A stretch of 64,000 nucleotides of DNA from PALSA-505 sp963702235 (GTDB lineage Bacteria; Actinomycetota; Actinomycetes; Streptosporangiales; Streptosporangiaceae). This document shows, piece by piece, positions 1 through 8,243 of the stretch. Positions within the stretch are counted from its first letter, which is position 1, and each line of letters opens with the position of its first letter. Below the pieces are notes generated by a model. The model was not told the DNA's origin. It was given only the letters and a program-made list of their open reading frames with translations, and ran no database searches. The translations under genes were made by a program, and so were the position numbers. The DNA lies in contig CAVPBZ010000016.1 of NCBI GenBank assembly GCA_963702235.1, positions 124,001-188,000 of the forward strand, read 5' to 3'.

Positions 1-165
1 CGGACCCAGGACGTCAGCCATGAACCGGCCGCTCTCCTCGATCACCCCGAACACGGTGCCAGGGTCCGCATGGTCGAAGGCCTTGAGCTTGGCCAAGCCG
101 GGAAGATCGACGAGCTGCTCGAGAACGAACCTGATGTCACGAAGCGGCGGGACGTAGTCGGCCAT
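1..165 (-). CDS. Acyl-CoA dehydrogenase, N-terminal part (runs off window)
   Basis: The first 55 codons of a minus-strand gene starting at ATG 163-165; the rest lies left of the window. The opening residues MADYVPPLRDIRFVLEQLVD and the following PGTVFGVIEESGRFMADVLGP match the N-terminal cap of the acyl-CoA dehydrogenase subgroup that includes 3-methylmercaptopropionyl-CoA dehydrogenase-like enzymes. Such flavoenzymes oxidise acyl-CoA thioesters to 2-enoyl-CoAs. It is transcribed away from the acyl-CoA ligase at 359, with 193 bp between the starts, so the two may share a control region. No catalytic residue is inside the window, so substrate cannot be inferred. Confidence 0.8.
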   Translation of the reverse strand, partial: MADYVPPLRDIRFVLEQLVDLPGLAKLKAFDHADPGTVFGVIEESGRFMADVLGP

Positions 166-358
166 GAGTTCAGCGTAAACCGGTCAAGGGATGCAAGCGC
201 GGCCCCCGCTATCGGGTCCGGGTAATCCGTGGCCGGATTCTAGTAACTAGTTGACCTGCCACCACCTGTGACCCGGCTCGCGTGCCGCCTACTTTAGGTG
301 CAGAAAGTCTCCGCGGCTCGCGCGGTATTGCAGACCAGCCAATCTTTCGAGGTGCACG

Positions 359-1818
359 ATGAACATTGCCTATTTGCCGTGGGATCAGCCCATTACAACG
401 GCGCATCGCGTCTGCCTTCGAGACGGTGGTGCCGAACTCACCTATGCCGATGTAGCTCGCCGGGCGGATGCCGTCGCCGAGCGGTTCGCCGCGATGGGAG
501 TCGGCCGGGGCGATGTGGTCGCGATAATGCTCCCGAATTGCGCGGGGCTGCTGCTCGGATTGCTGGCCGCGTGGCGCCTCGGCGCTGCGGCCACCCCGGT
601 CAACCCGGTATTCACCGCTAACGAGGCCGGCTACCAGATCAAGGACTCCGGCGCCGCGCTGCTGCTCACGTCGGCGGCGGACGCGGATTACGGAGTGCCG
701 GTCGTGCTGGCGAAAGACTTGCCCATCCGGCCCGCAGGCACCCTGCCCGAGCCCGCGGCGCGGCTCGACGATCTTGCCCTGCTGATCTACACGAGCGGCT
801 CGACCGGTCGGCCCAAGGGCGTGATGCTCGATCACTCGAACCTGGTCGCCATGGCCTCGTCGCTGGCCGAAGCGATGCGGCTCGGCCCGGCCGATCACTG
901 CCTGCTGGTGCTGCCCCTGTTCCATGTCAACGCGATCTGCGTCAGCTTCCTGGCCCCCATGGTGTCCGGCGCGCAGGTCACGATCCTGGCCAGGTTCGCC
1001 CCGCGCCCGTTCCTCGAGGCGGTCGAGCGGCACCGGCCGACGTATTTCGCGGCGGTTCCGGCCATCTACGCGCGGCTGGCCGAGCTGCCCGGCGACGTGC
1101 GTCCCGACACCTCGTCGGTCCGGTTCGCGGTCTGCGGCGCGGCCCCGGTGCCCAGGGAGCTGCTGCGACGGTGCGAGTCGCGGTTCGGCTTCGTCGTCAA
1201 CGAGGGATACGGGCTCACCGAAGGCACCTGCGCATCGACCGTCAACCCGGTGGACGGCGTGCGCAAGCCGGGCACTGTCGGGCCCGCGCTGCCGGGGCAG
1301 CAGGTCGCGGCGATGGGCCCGGACGGCTCGCTGCTGCCTGCCGGCGAGGCCGGCGAGGTGGTCATCCGGGGAGCCAACGTCATGCGCGGCTACCTGCGCC
1401 GCCCGGAGGCGACCGCAGAGGCCCTGGCCGGGGGCTGGCTGCACACCGGCGACGTCGGCTTCCTCGACGAGGACGGCTATCTCACCCTGGTCGACCGGAT
1501 CAAGGACATGATCATCCGGGCGGCGAGAACGTCTACCCCAAGGAGATCGAGTCGGTGCTGGCCGGCCACGACGCGGTGCTGGAAGCCGCGGTCGTCGGCG
1601 CGCCGGACCCGGTGTACGGCGAGGTCCCGGTCGCCTACGTCGTCACCTACCCGGACGCCTCCGTCACCGGAGCTGAGCTCCTCGAGCGCTGCCGGCGCGA
1701 TCTCACGAAGATCAAGATCCCGGTCGCGATCCACGTCGTGGACCAGCTCCCGAAGAACGCGGTCGGCAAGATCGACAAGCCGGCATTGCGGAAATCACTA
1801 AGTATGCAGAGCGCGTAG
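359..1818 (+). CDS. Acyl-CoA synthetase (AMP-forming), single-base frameshift
   Basis: Adenylate-forming (ANL superfamily) ligase that would activate a carboxylic acid to its acyl-CoA through an acyl-AMP. Seen: the P-loop-like motif YTSGSTGRPKG at residues 144-154, GYGLTEGT at 283-290, the hinge TGDVGFLDEDGYLTLVDRIKD near 363-383, and the C-terminal lysine motif NAVGKIDKPAL. The start ATG 359 has GAGGTG at 349-354. The reading frame breaks at 1517-1523 (CGGGCGGCGAG): one missing G would restore the standard GGENVYPKEIE, and the last 98 codons continue in another frame to TAG 1816-1818. At about 485 residues it is near the short end of the family. The break in a G run could be a real null mutation or a sequence error. 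DUF3556 and an FAD oxidoreductase follow on the same strand. Confidence 0.85.
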
Positions 1819-1888
1819 CAGGCCACGACTACCACCCATTTTTACCGAACGGCTCCGCCATCTGCCGTTCCCAAAATTAGGAGCGATC

Positions 1889-3754
1889 ATGGGATTTACG
1901 AAACCCGACTTTCCTCCGGTTGACCCGGAGACCTTCTTGCAGCAGCCGCTCATGGAGCGGATGAAGGTGCTTACCCGGCACTGGGTCGAGCATGGTTTCG
2001 GCTCGCCGAGGATGATACACACGATCTACATCGTGAAATTGCTCTTCCTCTACGTTGCCGGGGGCGCGGCAGTCGCGACGTGGACGTCGCACCTGCCGCC
2101 GTTCTGGGATATCGCGGGCTGGTGGAACCAGCCGGTCGTGTACGAGAAAGCGGTGCTCTGGACCGTGCTGCTCGAGACCATAGGGATAGCGGGGTCGTGG
2201 GGCCCGCTGGCCGGCAAGTTCAGGCCGATGACCGGGGGCATCCTGTTCTGGGCCAGGCCGGGCACGATCAGGCTGCGGCCGTGGCGCCGGGTCCCGTTCA
2301 CCGCCGGCGACCGGCGCACGCTGTTCGACGTCGTCCTCTACCTGGCCCTGATCGTGAGCCTGGTCATCCCGCTCGTCCTGCCCGGCGTGCCGCGCGGGTC
2401 GCTGTCCGCGGCCCTGCCGCACAACACCTCCGGGCTGGTCAGCCCTGCTTTGCTGATCCCGGTGCTGGTGCTCCTGGTGCTGTGCGGGCTGCGCGACAAG
2501 ACGCTGTTCCTGGCCGCGCGCGGTGAGCAGTACCTGCCCGCCTTGCTGTTCTTCACCGTCCTGCCGTTCGTTGACATGATCATCGCCCTGAAGCTGCTGA
2601 TCGTCGTCGTGTGGGTCGGCGCGGGCGTGTCCAAGATGGGCCGTCACTTCTCCAACGTCGTCCCGCCGATGGTGAGCAACAGCCCGTCCGTACCGGTCAA
2701 GTGGATCAAGCGGGCGCATTACCGTGACTTCCCGCATGACCTCCGCCCGTCGGAGCTGGCGAGCCTGACGGCGCACGTCGGCGGCACGTTCGTCGAGATC
2801 GTGACGCCGCTGGTGCTGCTGTTTTCCGGCGACAAGTGGCTGACCGTGGCCGCGGTCGTGCTGATGGTGGTGTTCCACCTGTTCATCACCTCGACGTTCC
2901 CGCTCGCGGTGCCGCTGGAGTGGAACATCCTGTTCGGCTACGCGGCGGTGTTCCTGTTCCTCGGCTTCCCGGCCTGGCATGGCTACGGCGTGACGGACAT
3001 GTCCCCGGCGTGGCTGGCCCTCGTCATCGCGGCCGGCCTGGTGTTCTTCCCTGTCCTGGGTAACCTGCGCCCGGACCTGGTGTCGTTCCTGCCGTCGATG
3101 CGGCAGTACGCGGGCAACTGGGCGTCGGCGGTGTGGGCGTTCGCCCCGGGCGCCGAGGACAAGCTGAACGCGGTCACCCGGCCTGCCGCCAACCAGATCG
3201 ACCAGCTCAAGGCGCTGGGCTACGAGCCCGCGGTCGCGGAGGTCACCATGCAGCAGACGATCGCCTGGCGGACCATGCACAGCCAGGGCCGCGGCCTGTT
3301 CTCACTGCTCATCAGCCGTCTCCCGGACATCGAGGCCCGGACGGTGCGCGAGGCCGAGTTCGTCTGCAACTCGCTGATCGGGTTCAACTTCGGCGACGGT
3401 CACCTGCACGACGAGGACCTGATCTCTGCGGTGCAGCGCCGGTGCGGGTTCGAGCCGGGCGAGCTGGTCATCGCGTGGGTGGAGTCGCAGGCGATCCACA
3501 GCGAGGTCCAGCACTACAAGGTTATCGACGCGGCGCTCGGCGTGACCGAGCGCGGCACCTGGAAGGTGGCCGACGCGGTCCGCGAGCAGCCATGGCTGCC
3601 CAACGGGCCTATCCCGCTCGAGGTGACCTGGCGCGCGCCGGTCCAGCAGCGGCCGGCCCAGCAGCGGCCGGCCCAGCAGCGGCCGGCCCAGCAGCGGCCG
3701 GCCCAGCAGCGGCCGGGCGTCATGGCCGAGCACGACGCCCGGCCGCTGACATGA
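1889..3754 (+). CDS. DUF3556 multi-pass membrane protein
   Basis: 621-residue protein with about eight to ten hydrophobic segments between residues 45 and 390, followed by a soluble C-terminal part. The N-terminal block (PDFPPVDPETFLQQPLMERM, then HWVEHGFGSPRMIHTIYIVK) is the signature of the DUF3556 family, common in mycobacteria and relatives and of unknown function. ATG 1889 has TAGGAG about 6 nt upstream. It lies between an acyl-CoA ligase and a phytoene-desaturase-like flavoprotein whose ATG overlaps its TGA, so it is probably co-transcribed with them and works in lipid or envelope chemistry (inference). The last 40 residues contain five QRPAQ-type repeats absent from the core domain, apparently a recent expansion. 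Confidence 0.8.
   Translation: MGFTKPDFPPVDPETFLQQPLMERMKVLTRHWVEHGFGSPRMIHTIYIVKLLFLYVAGGAAVATWTSHLPPFWDIAGWWNQPVVYEKAVLWTVLLETIGIAGSWGPLAGKFRPMTGGILFWARPGTIRLRPWRRVPFTAGDRRTLFDVVLYLALIVSLVIPLVLPGVPRGSLSAALPHNTSGLVSPALLIPVLVLLVLCGLRDKTLFLAARGEQYLPALLFFTVLPFVDMIIALKLLIVVVWVGAGVSKMGRHFSNVVPPMVSNSPSVPVKWIKRAHYRDFPHDLRPSELASLTAHVGGTFVEIVTPLVLLFSGDKWLTVAAVVLMVVFHLFITSTFPLAVPLEWNILFGYAAVFLFLGFPAWHGYGVTDMSPAWLALVIAAGLVFFPVLGNLRPDLVSFLPSMRQYAGNWASAVWAFAPGAEDKLNAVTRPAANQIDQLKALGYEPAVAEVTMQQTIAWRTMHSQGRGLFSLLISRLPDIEARTVREAEFVCNSLIGFNFGDGHLHDEDLISAVQRRCGFEPGELVIAWVESQAIHSEVQHYKVIDAALGVTERGTWKVADAVREQPWLPNGPIPLEVTWRAPVQQRPAQQRPAQQRPAQQRPAQQRPGVMAEHDARPLT
3644..3718 (+). repeat. 5 x 15 bp in-frame tandem repeat at the 3' end of the DUF3556 gene
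   Basis: The unit CAGCAGCGGCCGGCC is repeated five times (units start at 3644, 3659, 3674, 3689 and 3704; the last differs by one base). It encodes a Gln-Gln-Arg-Pro-Ala pentapeptide array. Fifteen bases keep the frame, so copy number can vary without breaking the gene. Confidence 0.95.
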
Positions 3755-5172
3755 GCACCGCGATCGTCGTGGGCGGCGGCCCCAATGGCCTGGCTGCCGC
3801 CGTCGCCCTCGCCCGGGAAGGCGTGCAGGTCACCGCGCTGGAGGCGGCCGACGAGATCGGCGGCGGAGCCCGCTCCAGCGAAGCCATCCTGCCCGGCCTG
3901 GTGCACGATCACTGCTCCGCCTTTCACCCGATGGCGGCCGGCTCCGCCTTCCTGAACGGCCTCGGACTGGACCGTTACGGCCTGTCCTGGCGGTGGCCCG
4001 AGATCGACTGCGCGCACCCGCTGGACGGCGGAGACGCGGGCGTGCTGCGCCGTTCGGTCGACGAGACCGCCGCCGGGCTCGGCCCCGACCGGTCCCGCTG
4101 GCTGCTGGCGTTCGGGCGCCCGTCCGCGAGCTTCGACACCCTGGCCGAGGACATCATGCGCCCGCTGCTGCGGCTGCCGCGGCACCCGCTGACGCTGGCC
4201 CGGTTCGGTCTGCCCACGCTGCTGCCCGGCTCCGAGGTCGCCCGGGTTTTCACTACCGAGAAGGCGCGGGCCCTGTTCGGCGGGGTCGCCGCGCACGCGT
4301 TCCGCCCGCTTCACTACCCGCTCACCTCGGCGATAGGCCTGGGCATCATCACCGCCGGCCACCGGCACGGCTGGCCGGTGGCAGCCGGCGGGTCGCAGGC
4401 GATCACCACCGCGCTCGCCGCGCTGCTGGCCGATCTCGGCGGCAAGATCGAAACCGGCGTGCTGGTGAGCGAGGCATCGCAGCTGCCGCCCGCCGACGTG
4501 ACCCTCTTCGACCTCGCCCCCGGCGCGGTCGCCGGCATCCTCGGTGACCGGCTGCCGGCCCGGGTCGCCCGCGCCTACCGCCGGTACCGGCACGGACCGG
4601 GCGCGTTCAAGGTTAACTTCGCCGTCGAAGGGGGAGTGCCGTGGGCGAACCCGGACGCGCGCCGGGCCGGCACGGTCCACCTCGGCGGCACGTTCGCCGA
4701 GATCGCCGCCACCGAGCGGGACATCCACGGCGGGCGGATGCCCGAGCGCCCGTTCGTGCTCGTCGGGCAGCAGTACCTCGCCGACCCCGGCCGGTCCGCC
4801 GGGAACGTCCACCCGGTGTGGAGCTACGCGCACGTGCCGCACGGCTATACCGGCGACGCCACCGAGGCGATCATCACCCAGATCGAACGGTTCGCCCCGG
4901 GCTTCCGGGACCGGATCGTCGGCAGGGCGGTCCGCTCGACCACGCAGATGGCCGTCTACAACCCGAACTACGTCGGCGGCGACATCGTCACCGGCGCCAA
5001 GGACGTCCGCCAGGTCGTGCTCGGCCCGCGGGCGACCCTGTCGCCGTACCGGATCGGCGTGCCCGGCATGTACATCTGCTCGGCGGCGACCCCGCCGGGT
5101 CCCGGGGTACACGGGATGTGCGGCGCCAACGCGGCCCGCGACGCGCTGCGCTACCTGCGCAGGCACCAGTGA
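3751..5172 (+). CDS. FAD-dependent oxidoreductase, phytoene desaturase (CrtI)-like
   Basis: 473-residue flavoprotein. The N-terminal dinucleotide fold is clear (AIVVGGGPNGLAAAVALAREG, GGGPNG at about residues 8-13, followed by the acidic LEAADEIGGGARS). The C-terminal FAD closure is in the segment around PGMYICSAATPPGPGVHGM. The overall pattern is that of the NAD(P)/FAD-dependent phytoene dehydrogenase-related family, which desaturates or oxidises isoprenoid or fatty substrates. ATG 3751 overlaps the TGA of the DUF3556 gene (ATGA), which implies translational coupling. No carotenoid synthase gene is nearby, so a carotenoid role is not supported; a lipid substrate handled together with the upstream ligase is a reasonable guess. 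Confidence 0.85.
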   Translation: MSTAIVVGGGPNGLAAAVALAREGVQVTALEAADEIGGGARSSEAILPGLVHDHCSAFHPMAAGSAFLNGLGLDRYGLSWRWPEIDCAHPLDGGDAGVLRRSVDETAAGLGPDRSRWLLAFGRPSASFDTLAEDIMRPLLRLPRHPLTLARFGLPTLLPGSEVARVFTTEKARALFGGVAAHAFRPLHYPLTSAIGLGIITAGHRHGWPVAAGGSQAITTALAALLADLGGKIETGVLVSEASQLPPADVTLFDLAPGAVAGILGDRLPARVARAYRRYRHGPGAFKVNFAVEGGVPWANPDARRAGTVHLGGTFAEIAATERDIHGGRMPERPFVLVGQQYLADPGRSAGNVHPVWSYAHVPHGYTGDATEAIITQIERFAPGFRDRIVGRAVRSTTQMAVYNPNYVGGDIVTGAKDVRQVVLGPRATLSPYRIGVPGMYICSAATPPGPGVHGMCGANAARDALRYLRRHQ

Positions 5173-5189
5173 GCCAGCCCAGGGCATAG

Positions 5190-5218
5190 GTGACAACCGG
5201 GTGAACAATTACTAGATT
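5190..5218 (+). promoter_or_regulatory. Putative promoter of the AraC regulator gene
   Basis: GTGACA (5190-5195) and TAGATT (5213-5218) are separated by 17 bp, close to the actinobacterial housekeeping consensus. A start point near 5225 would leave a leader of about 42 nt before ATG 5267. Confidence 0.5.
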
Positions 5219-5266
5219 CGGTCATGGCGGGTACCCCTCTCGTCCGCAGGGACGGGAAGGATAATC

Positions 5267-6295
5267 ATGGTTCGCTGGGATGTCGAGCGCGCGCCGATGA
5301 GTTCCGTGCTGCTCACCCGGCTAGGCGCCGATCACGGGTTGCCCGCCCAGGTTTGCCTGGAGCGCACCGGGCTGACCGAGGAAGATCTGCGCGACCCGGC
5401 CGCCACGGTGACCGCCAAGCAGGAACTGACGATCATCGCCAACGTGCTCAAGGCGCTCGGTGACCCGCCCGGGATCGGCCTGGAGGCCGGCATCCGCTAT
5501 CACCTGACCACGTACGGCATCTGGGGCTTCGCGTTGATCAGCAGCCCCACCTGGCGCAGCGCGATCGACGTGGGGCTGCGGTACATCGACCTGACGTTCG
5601 CCTTCTGCCGGATCCGGGGCCGCGAGCAGGGCCAGGACATGGACCTCGTGCTTGACACCCCGGACATCCCGGCCGCGCTGCAGCGATTCGTCGTCGAACG
5701 CGACAGCGCGGCGATCCAGACCATCCAGCATGAGGTGTTCGCCTCACCCATCCCCATCAAGCAGGTCAGCTACGTGTTCCCGCCGCCGCCCGCCGGCGCT
5801 CAGCGGTACACCGAGATCTTCGGTGTCGCGCCGGCCTTCCGGGCACCCGAGAACGCGGTGGGCATCGACGCCGCCGTGCTGGACCTGCCGCTGCCGCAGG
5901 CCGACGAGCACACCACCGCCATCGCGCAGGCGCAGTGCAACGAGCTGCTCGCCCGGCGGCATGCCCGGACCGGGCTGGCCGGGCAGATCCGGGATCTGCT
6001 CGCGGCCCGGGCGGCCGACCCGCCAGGCCTCGACCAGGTCGCCGCCCTGCTGAACATGAGCGACCGGACGCTGCGCCGGCGGCTCGCCGCCGAAGGGGTG
6101 TCCTTCCGCGGCCTGCTGGACGAGATCCGCGAGCAGCTCGCCGAAGAACTCCTGGTCACCGGTGGCCTTTCGGTCGCAGAGGCGGCCGAGCGGCTGGGGT
6201 ACCTGGAAGTCTCCAGCTTCTCCCAGGCCTTCCGGCGCTGGAAAGGCGTAGGTCCCCGCGCCTACCGGGCACGACAGCTCCAGCCCCTGCCCTAA
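5267..6295 (+). CDS. AraC-family transcriptional regulator with arabinose-binding-type N-domain
   Basis: 342 residues. Residues about 15-200 form the Arabinose_bd-type sensing domain found in OruR/ArgR-like AraC regulators (VLLTRLGADHGLPAQVCLER, then TYGIWGFALISSPTWRSAI). Residues about 235-335 hold two helix-turn-helix units (AALLNMSDRTLRRRLAAEGV, and SVAEAAERLGYLEVSSFSQA followed by the family's conserved FRRWKGVGPRAYR). ATG 5267 is preceded by GGAAGGA. It lies 94 bp downstream of the oxidoreductase on the same strand and probably regulates the lipid-type operon before it. The ligand is unknown; regulators of this class often sense fatty acids or amino acids. Confidence 0.9.
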   Translation: MVRWDVERAPMSSVLLTRLGADHGLPAQVCLERTGLTEEDLRDPAATVTAKQELTIIANVLKALGDPPGIGLEAGIRYHLTTYGIWGFALISSPTWRSAIDVGLRYIDLTFAFCRIRGREQGQDMDLVLDTPDIPAALQRFVVERDSAAIQTIQHEVFASPIPIKQVSYVFPPPPAGAQRYTEIFGVAPAFRAPENAVGIDAAVLDLPLPQADEHTTAIAQAQCNELLARRHARTGLAGQIRDLLAARAADPPGLDQVAALLNMSDRTLRRRLAAEGVSFRGLLDEIREQLAEELLVTGGLSVAEAAERLGYLEVSSFSQAFRRWKGVGPRAYRARQLQPLP

Positions 6296-6749
6296 CGGCG
6301 CTTCGCGCGGGTGATCAGCGGTCGTGCACTAGCTGAGTGCTTGCCGGGGAGTGCGAACCCAGACACAACGTCGTGATGACCGTCAGGCCCTGAGGTAAGA
6401 AGCCGCCAGAGCCACGAGAGCCCGCCGGCAAAGACCAGGGCGTGGATGGGGTTCACCCCTCCACCTCCTGGGAGGTCTGCCAGAAGGACATGTAGGGCGT
6501 GATGGTGGTGCCGATGACCGCGGCGATGACGTAGAAGAACGCGGCCGAAAACTGGAGGTGCGGGACGAACGTGGCCCGCAGGATGGTGGCCCAGGGTTCG
6601 TGCACCAGGAGCGCGGTGATGGGGTAGGCCAGCAGCGATACCGTCAGCCACTTCAGTCCCTGGCCGGTGACGTTGCCGATCCTGCCGCAGGCCTCCTGGA
6701 CGCCGGTCACCAGCGGCAGCATCCAGAATGCGTCCACAGCTGCCGACAC
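6295..6749 (-). pseudogene. Nramp-type divalent metal transporter remnant, internally deleted
   Basis: Three collinear scraps of an Nramp (MntH-like) transporter. Near 6650-6725 the first-helix region PLVTGVQEACGRIGNVTGQGL. It joins directly to KWLTVSLLAYPITALLVHE and continues to the motif GTTITPYMSFWQTSQEVE near 6456-6500, so the segment normally between these has been deleted. Then, after a stop and frame change at 6453-6456, INPIKAL-like VNPIHALVFAGGL. A real Nramp protein has about 400 residues and 11-12 helices; fewer than 150 residues remain. No function is expected. Confidence 0.75.
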
Positions 6750-6822
6750 CCGGGCGGGCGAAGAGCACGATCCCGAACGCTACCGACACCAGCCCGCCCA
6801 GGATGAACAGCGCCCGGGTGCC
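6742..6822 (-). pseudogene. Possible HdeD (DUF308)-like fragment
   Basis: About 26 residues (ALFILGGLVSVAFGIVLFAR followed by PGVG) resemble one helix hairpin of the HdeD/DUF308 membrane family. They abut the Nramp remnant in a different frame. The stretch is too short for certainty and may be an isolated hydrophobic helix of other origin. Confidence 0.35.
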
Positions 6823-6898
6823 TGCGGTCCCCGGCCACCCACCCGCGATTCCGCGCGAAGCTCGGCAAGATAACCGACCGCATGCTGGGGGCAGCGGG

Positions 6899-7426
6899 CT
6901 AATCGCAGGAGCGGCCCACGGGGCCGTCGGCCGGCTCCGCGGCGCCGCCGTCGATCCGCTCGAGGATTCGCTCGGCCGCCGTGCGCAGTTGGCGCTGCTC
7001 GGCTGGGCTGAGAGCGTCAACTACTACCTCGCGGACCTTCGCGACATGACCCGGCGCACTGTCGGTCAGCAGCCGCAACCCGGCCGGGGTCAGGATCGCA
7101 TTCGTGTATCGGCCGTCGCAGGGATCGGGTTCGCGGCGGACCAGGTCGCGCAGCTCCAGGCGCTTGATCAGGTGTGACAGCCGGGACAGCGAGGCATTGG
7201 TGAGCTGGGCGAGCTCGCTCATCCGGACCGTGTGGCCAGGATTTTCCGACAGCATGGCCAGCGCGTAATACTCGATAAGGCTGAGCGCGGCCGCCCGCTG
7301 CAGCTGGCACTCCAGCGCCCAGGGCAGCTTGACCATCGCCCCGTGCAAGGCCCGCCAGGTGGCCTGCTGCTCCTCGTCCAGCCAGCATGGCTTATCCGCC
7401 GGCGTCGTCTGCTCGCTCCCAGGCAC
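6899..7426 (-). CDS. MarR-family transcriptional regulator
   Basis: 175 residues with a MarR winged-helix core: dimerisation helices about 20-55, recognition region SELAQLTNASLSRLSHLIKR at about 79-98, and the wing DLVRREPDPCDGRYTNAILT, where the DxRxxxxxLT-type signature is recognisable. Start is GTG 7424-7426. It is divergent from the LUD-domain gene and the shared region carries two copies of a perfect inverted repeat that are its likely operators. A minus-strand -10-like TAACAT (7439-7434) would start transcription within a few bases of the GTG, so the message may be leaderless (inference). Ligand unknown. Confidence 0.9.
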   Translation of the reverse strand: MPGSEQTTPADKPCWLDEEQQATWRALHGAMVKLPWALECQLQRAAALSLIEYYALAMLSENPGHTVRMSELAQLTNASLSRLSHLIKRLELRDLVRREPDPCDGRYTNAILTPAGLRLLTDSAPGHVAKVREVVVDALSPAEQRQLRTAAERILERIDGGAAEPADGPVGRSCD

Positions 7427-7447
7427 GTTGCCGATGTTATCACCTTC

Positions 7448-7463
7448 ACTTGACAGTTCAAGT
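7448..7463. promoter_or_regulatory. MarR-type operator O1
   Basis: Perfect inverted repeat ACTTGA-N4-TCAAGT. It overlaps TTGACA (7450-7455), a likely -35 for the rightward LUD gene, so binding should block polymerase. Same half-sites and spacing as the copy at 7492-7507. Confidence 0.7.
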
Positions 7464-7479
7464 CATCCCGGCGTACGTT
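7450..7479 (+). promoter_or_regulatory. Putative promoter of the LUD gene
   Basis: TTGACA (7450-7455), 18 bp spacer, TACGTT (7474-7479). The predicted start point, near 7486, falls inside the second operator, so both operators sit where a repressor would act. Confidence 0.55.
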
Positions 7480-7484
7480 GATCT

Positions 7485-7514
7485 AGCCATGACTTGAACC
7501 CTCAAGTCATGGCT
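7485..7514. promoter_or_regulatory. MarR-type operator O2 (extended palindrome)
   Basis: Perfect 13 bp arms (AGCCATGACTTGA and its reverse complement) around a 4 bp spacer. The core ACTTGA-N4-TCAAGT (7492-7507) is identical in layout to O1. The centres are 44 bp apart, about four helical turns, so two repressor dimers would lie on the same DNA face. Confidence 0.7.
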
Positions 7515-7583
7515 ACGGGCCGCCAGGAAACGTCACTATCGGGGACCCGAACGCGGCCGCCGGCTGCCGAAGGAGGATCAGCC

Positions 7584-8210
7584 GTGAGCATGACCGAGGC
7601 ACCTGATCGTTTCACTGCGCTGCCTGATGAGGCGACGCTCGCGGCGACGGTGGTTGCGCTGGAGGAGCATGGGTATGGCGTGGAGGTTGTCGATGATCTC
7701 GAGGCGGCGCGGCGGGTGGTGCTGGCCCGTATCCCGGCGGGCTCGTCGGTGATGACGAATACGTCGGTGACGCTGGCCGAGACGGGGATCGCGGCTGCGG
7801 TCAACGACGGCGGTCGGTACGAGTCGGCGCGTAACAAGATGTTCGCGCTGGATTTCGCGACCCAGGCGCAGGAGATGAAGGTGATCGGCGGCCAGCCCGA
7901 CTACGCGCTGGGCAGCGTGCACGCGGTGACTGGTGATGGCACGCTGGTGATCGCGTCGGCGTCGGGCAGCCAGCTCGCGTCCTACGCCTGGGGCGCGGCG
8001 AAGGTGATCTTCGTGGTCGGCGCGCAGAAGCTGGTGCCCACGCTGGCCGCGGCGCATGAGCGGGTCTACCGGCACAGCCTGAGGCTGGAGGACGCCCGCG
8101 CGCAGGCTGCCTACGGCCAGCACAGCTCGGTGGGGAAGGTTCTGGAGATTCACCAGGAGCTGCCCGGCCGCATCCACGTCGTGCTGATCCGGCAGCCGGT
8201 CGGCTTCTGA
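7584..8210 (+). CDS. LUD-domain (LutC-like) protein
   Basis: 208-residue protein of the LUD family (formerly DUF162), which includes the LutC subunit of lactate oxidation complexes. Seen: the conserved runs MTNTSVTLAETGI, GRYESARNKMFALDFATQAQ, DYALGSVHAVTGDGTLVIAS and VVGAQKLVP. GTG 7584 has AAGGAGG at 7570-7576, a strong site with 7 nt spacing, better than upstream in-frame starts. LutA and LutB partners are absent, so this is a stand-alone LUD protein of uncertain activity. Its promoter is overlapped by two MarR operators, so expression is probably induced by whatever the MarR protein senses. Confidence 0.85.
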   Translation: MSMTEAPDRFTALPDEATLAATVVALEEHGYGVEVVDDLEAARRVVLARIPAGSSVMTNTSVTLAETGIAAAVNDGGRYESARNKMFALDFATQAQEMKVIGGQPDYALGSVHAVTGDGTLVIASASGSQLASYAWGAAKVIFVVGAQKLVPTLAAAHERVYRHSLRLEDARAQAAYGQHSSVGKVLEIHQELPGRIHVVLIRQPVGF

Positions 8211-8243
8211 GCAGCCCGGTACGGGTGGGGAGCTTCCGGTGGC

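Noticed and set aside
3514..5208. Antisense open frame opposite the FAD oxidoreductase
   Set aside because: Low-complexity composition and no ribosome site; shadow of the real gene.
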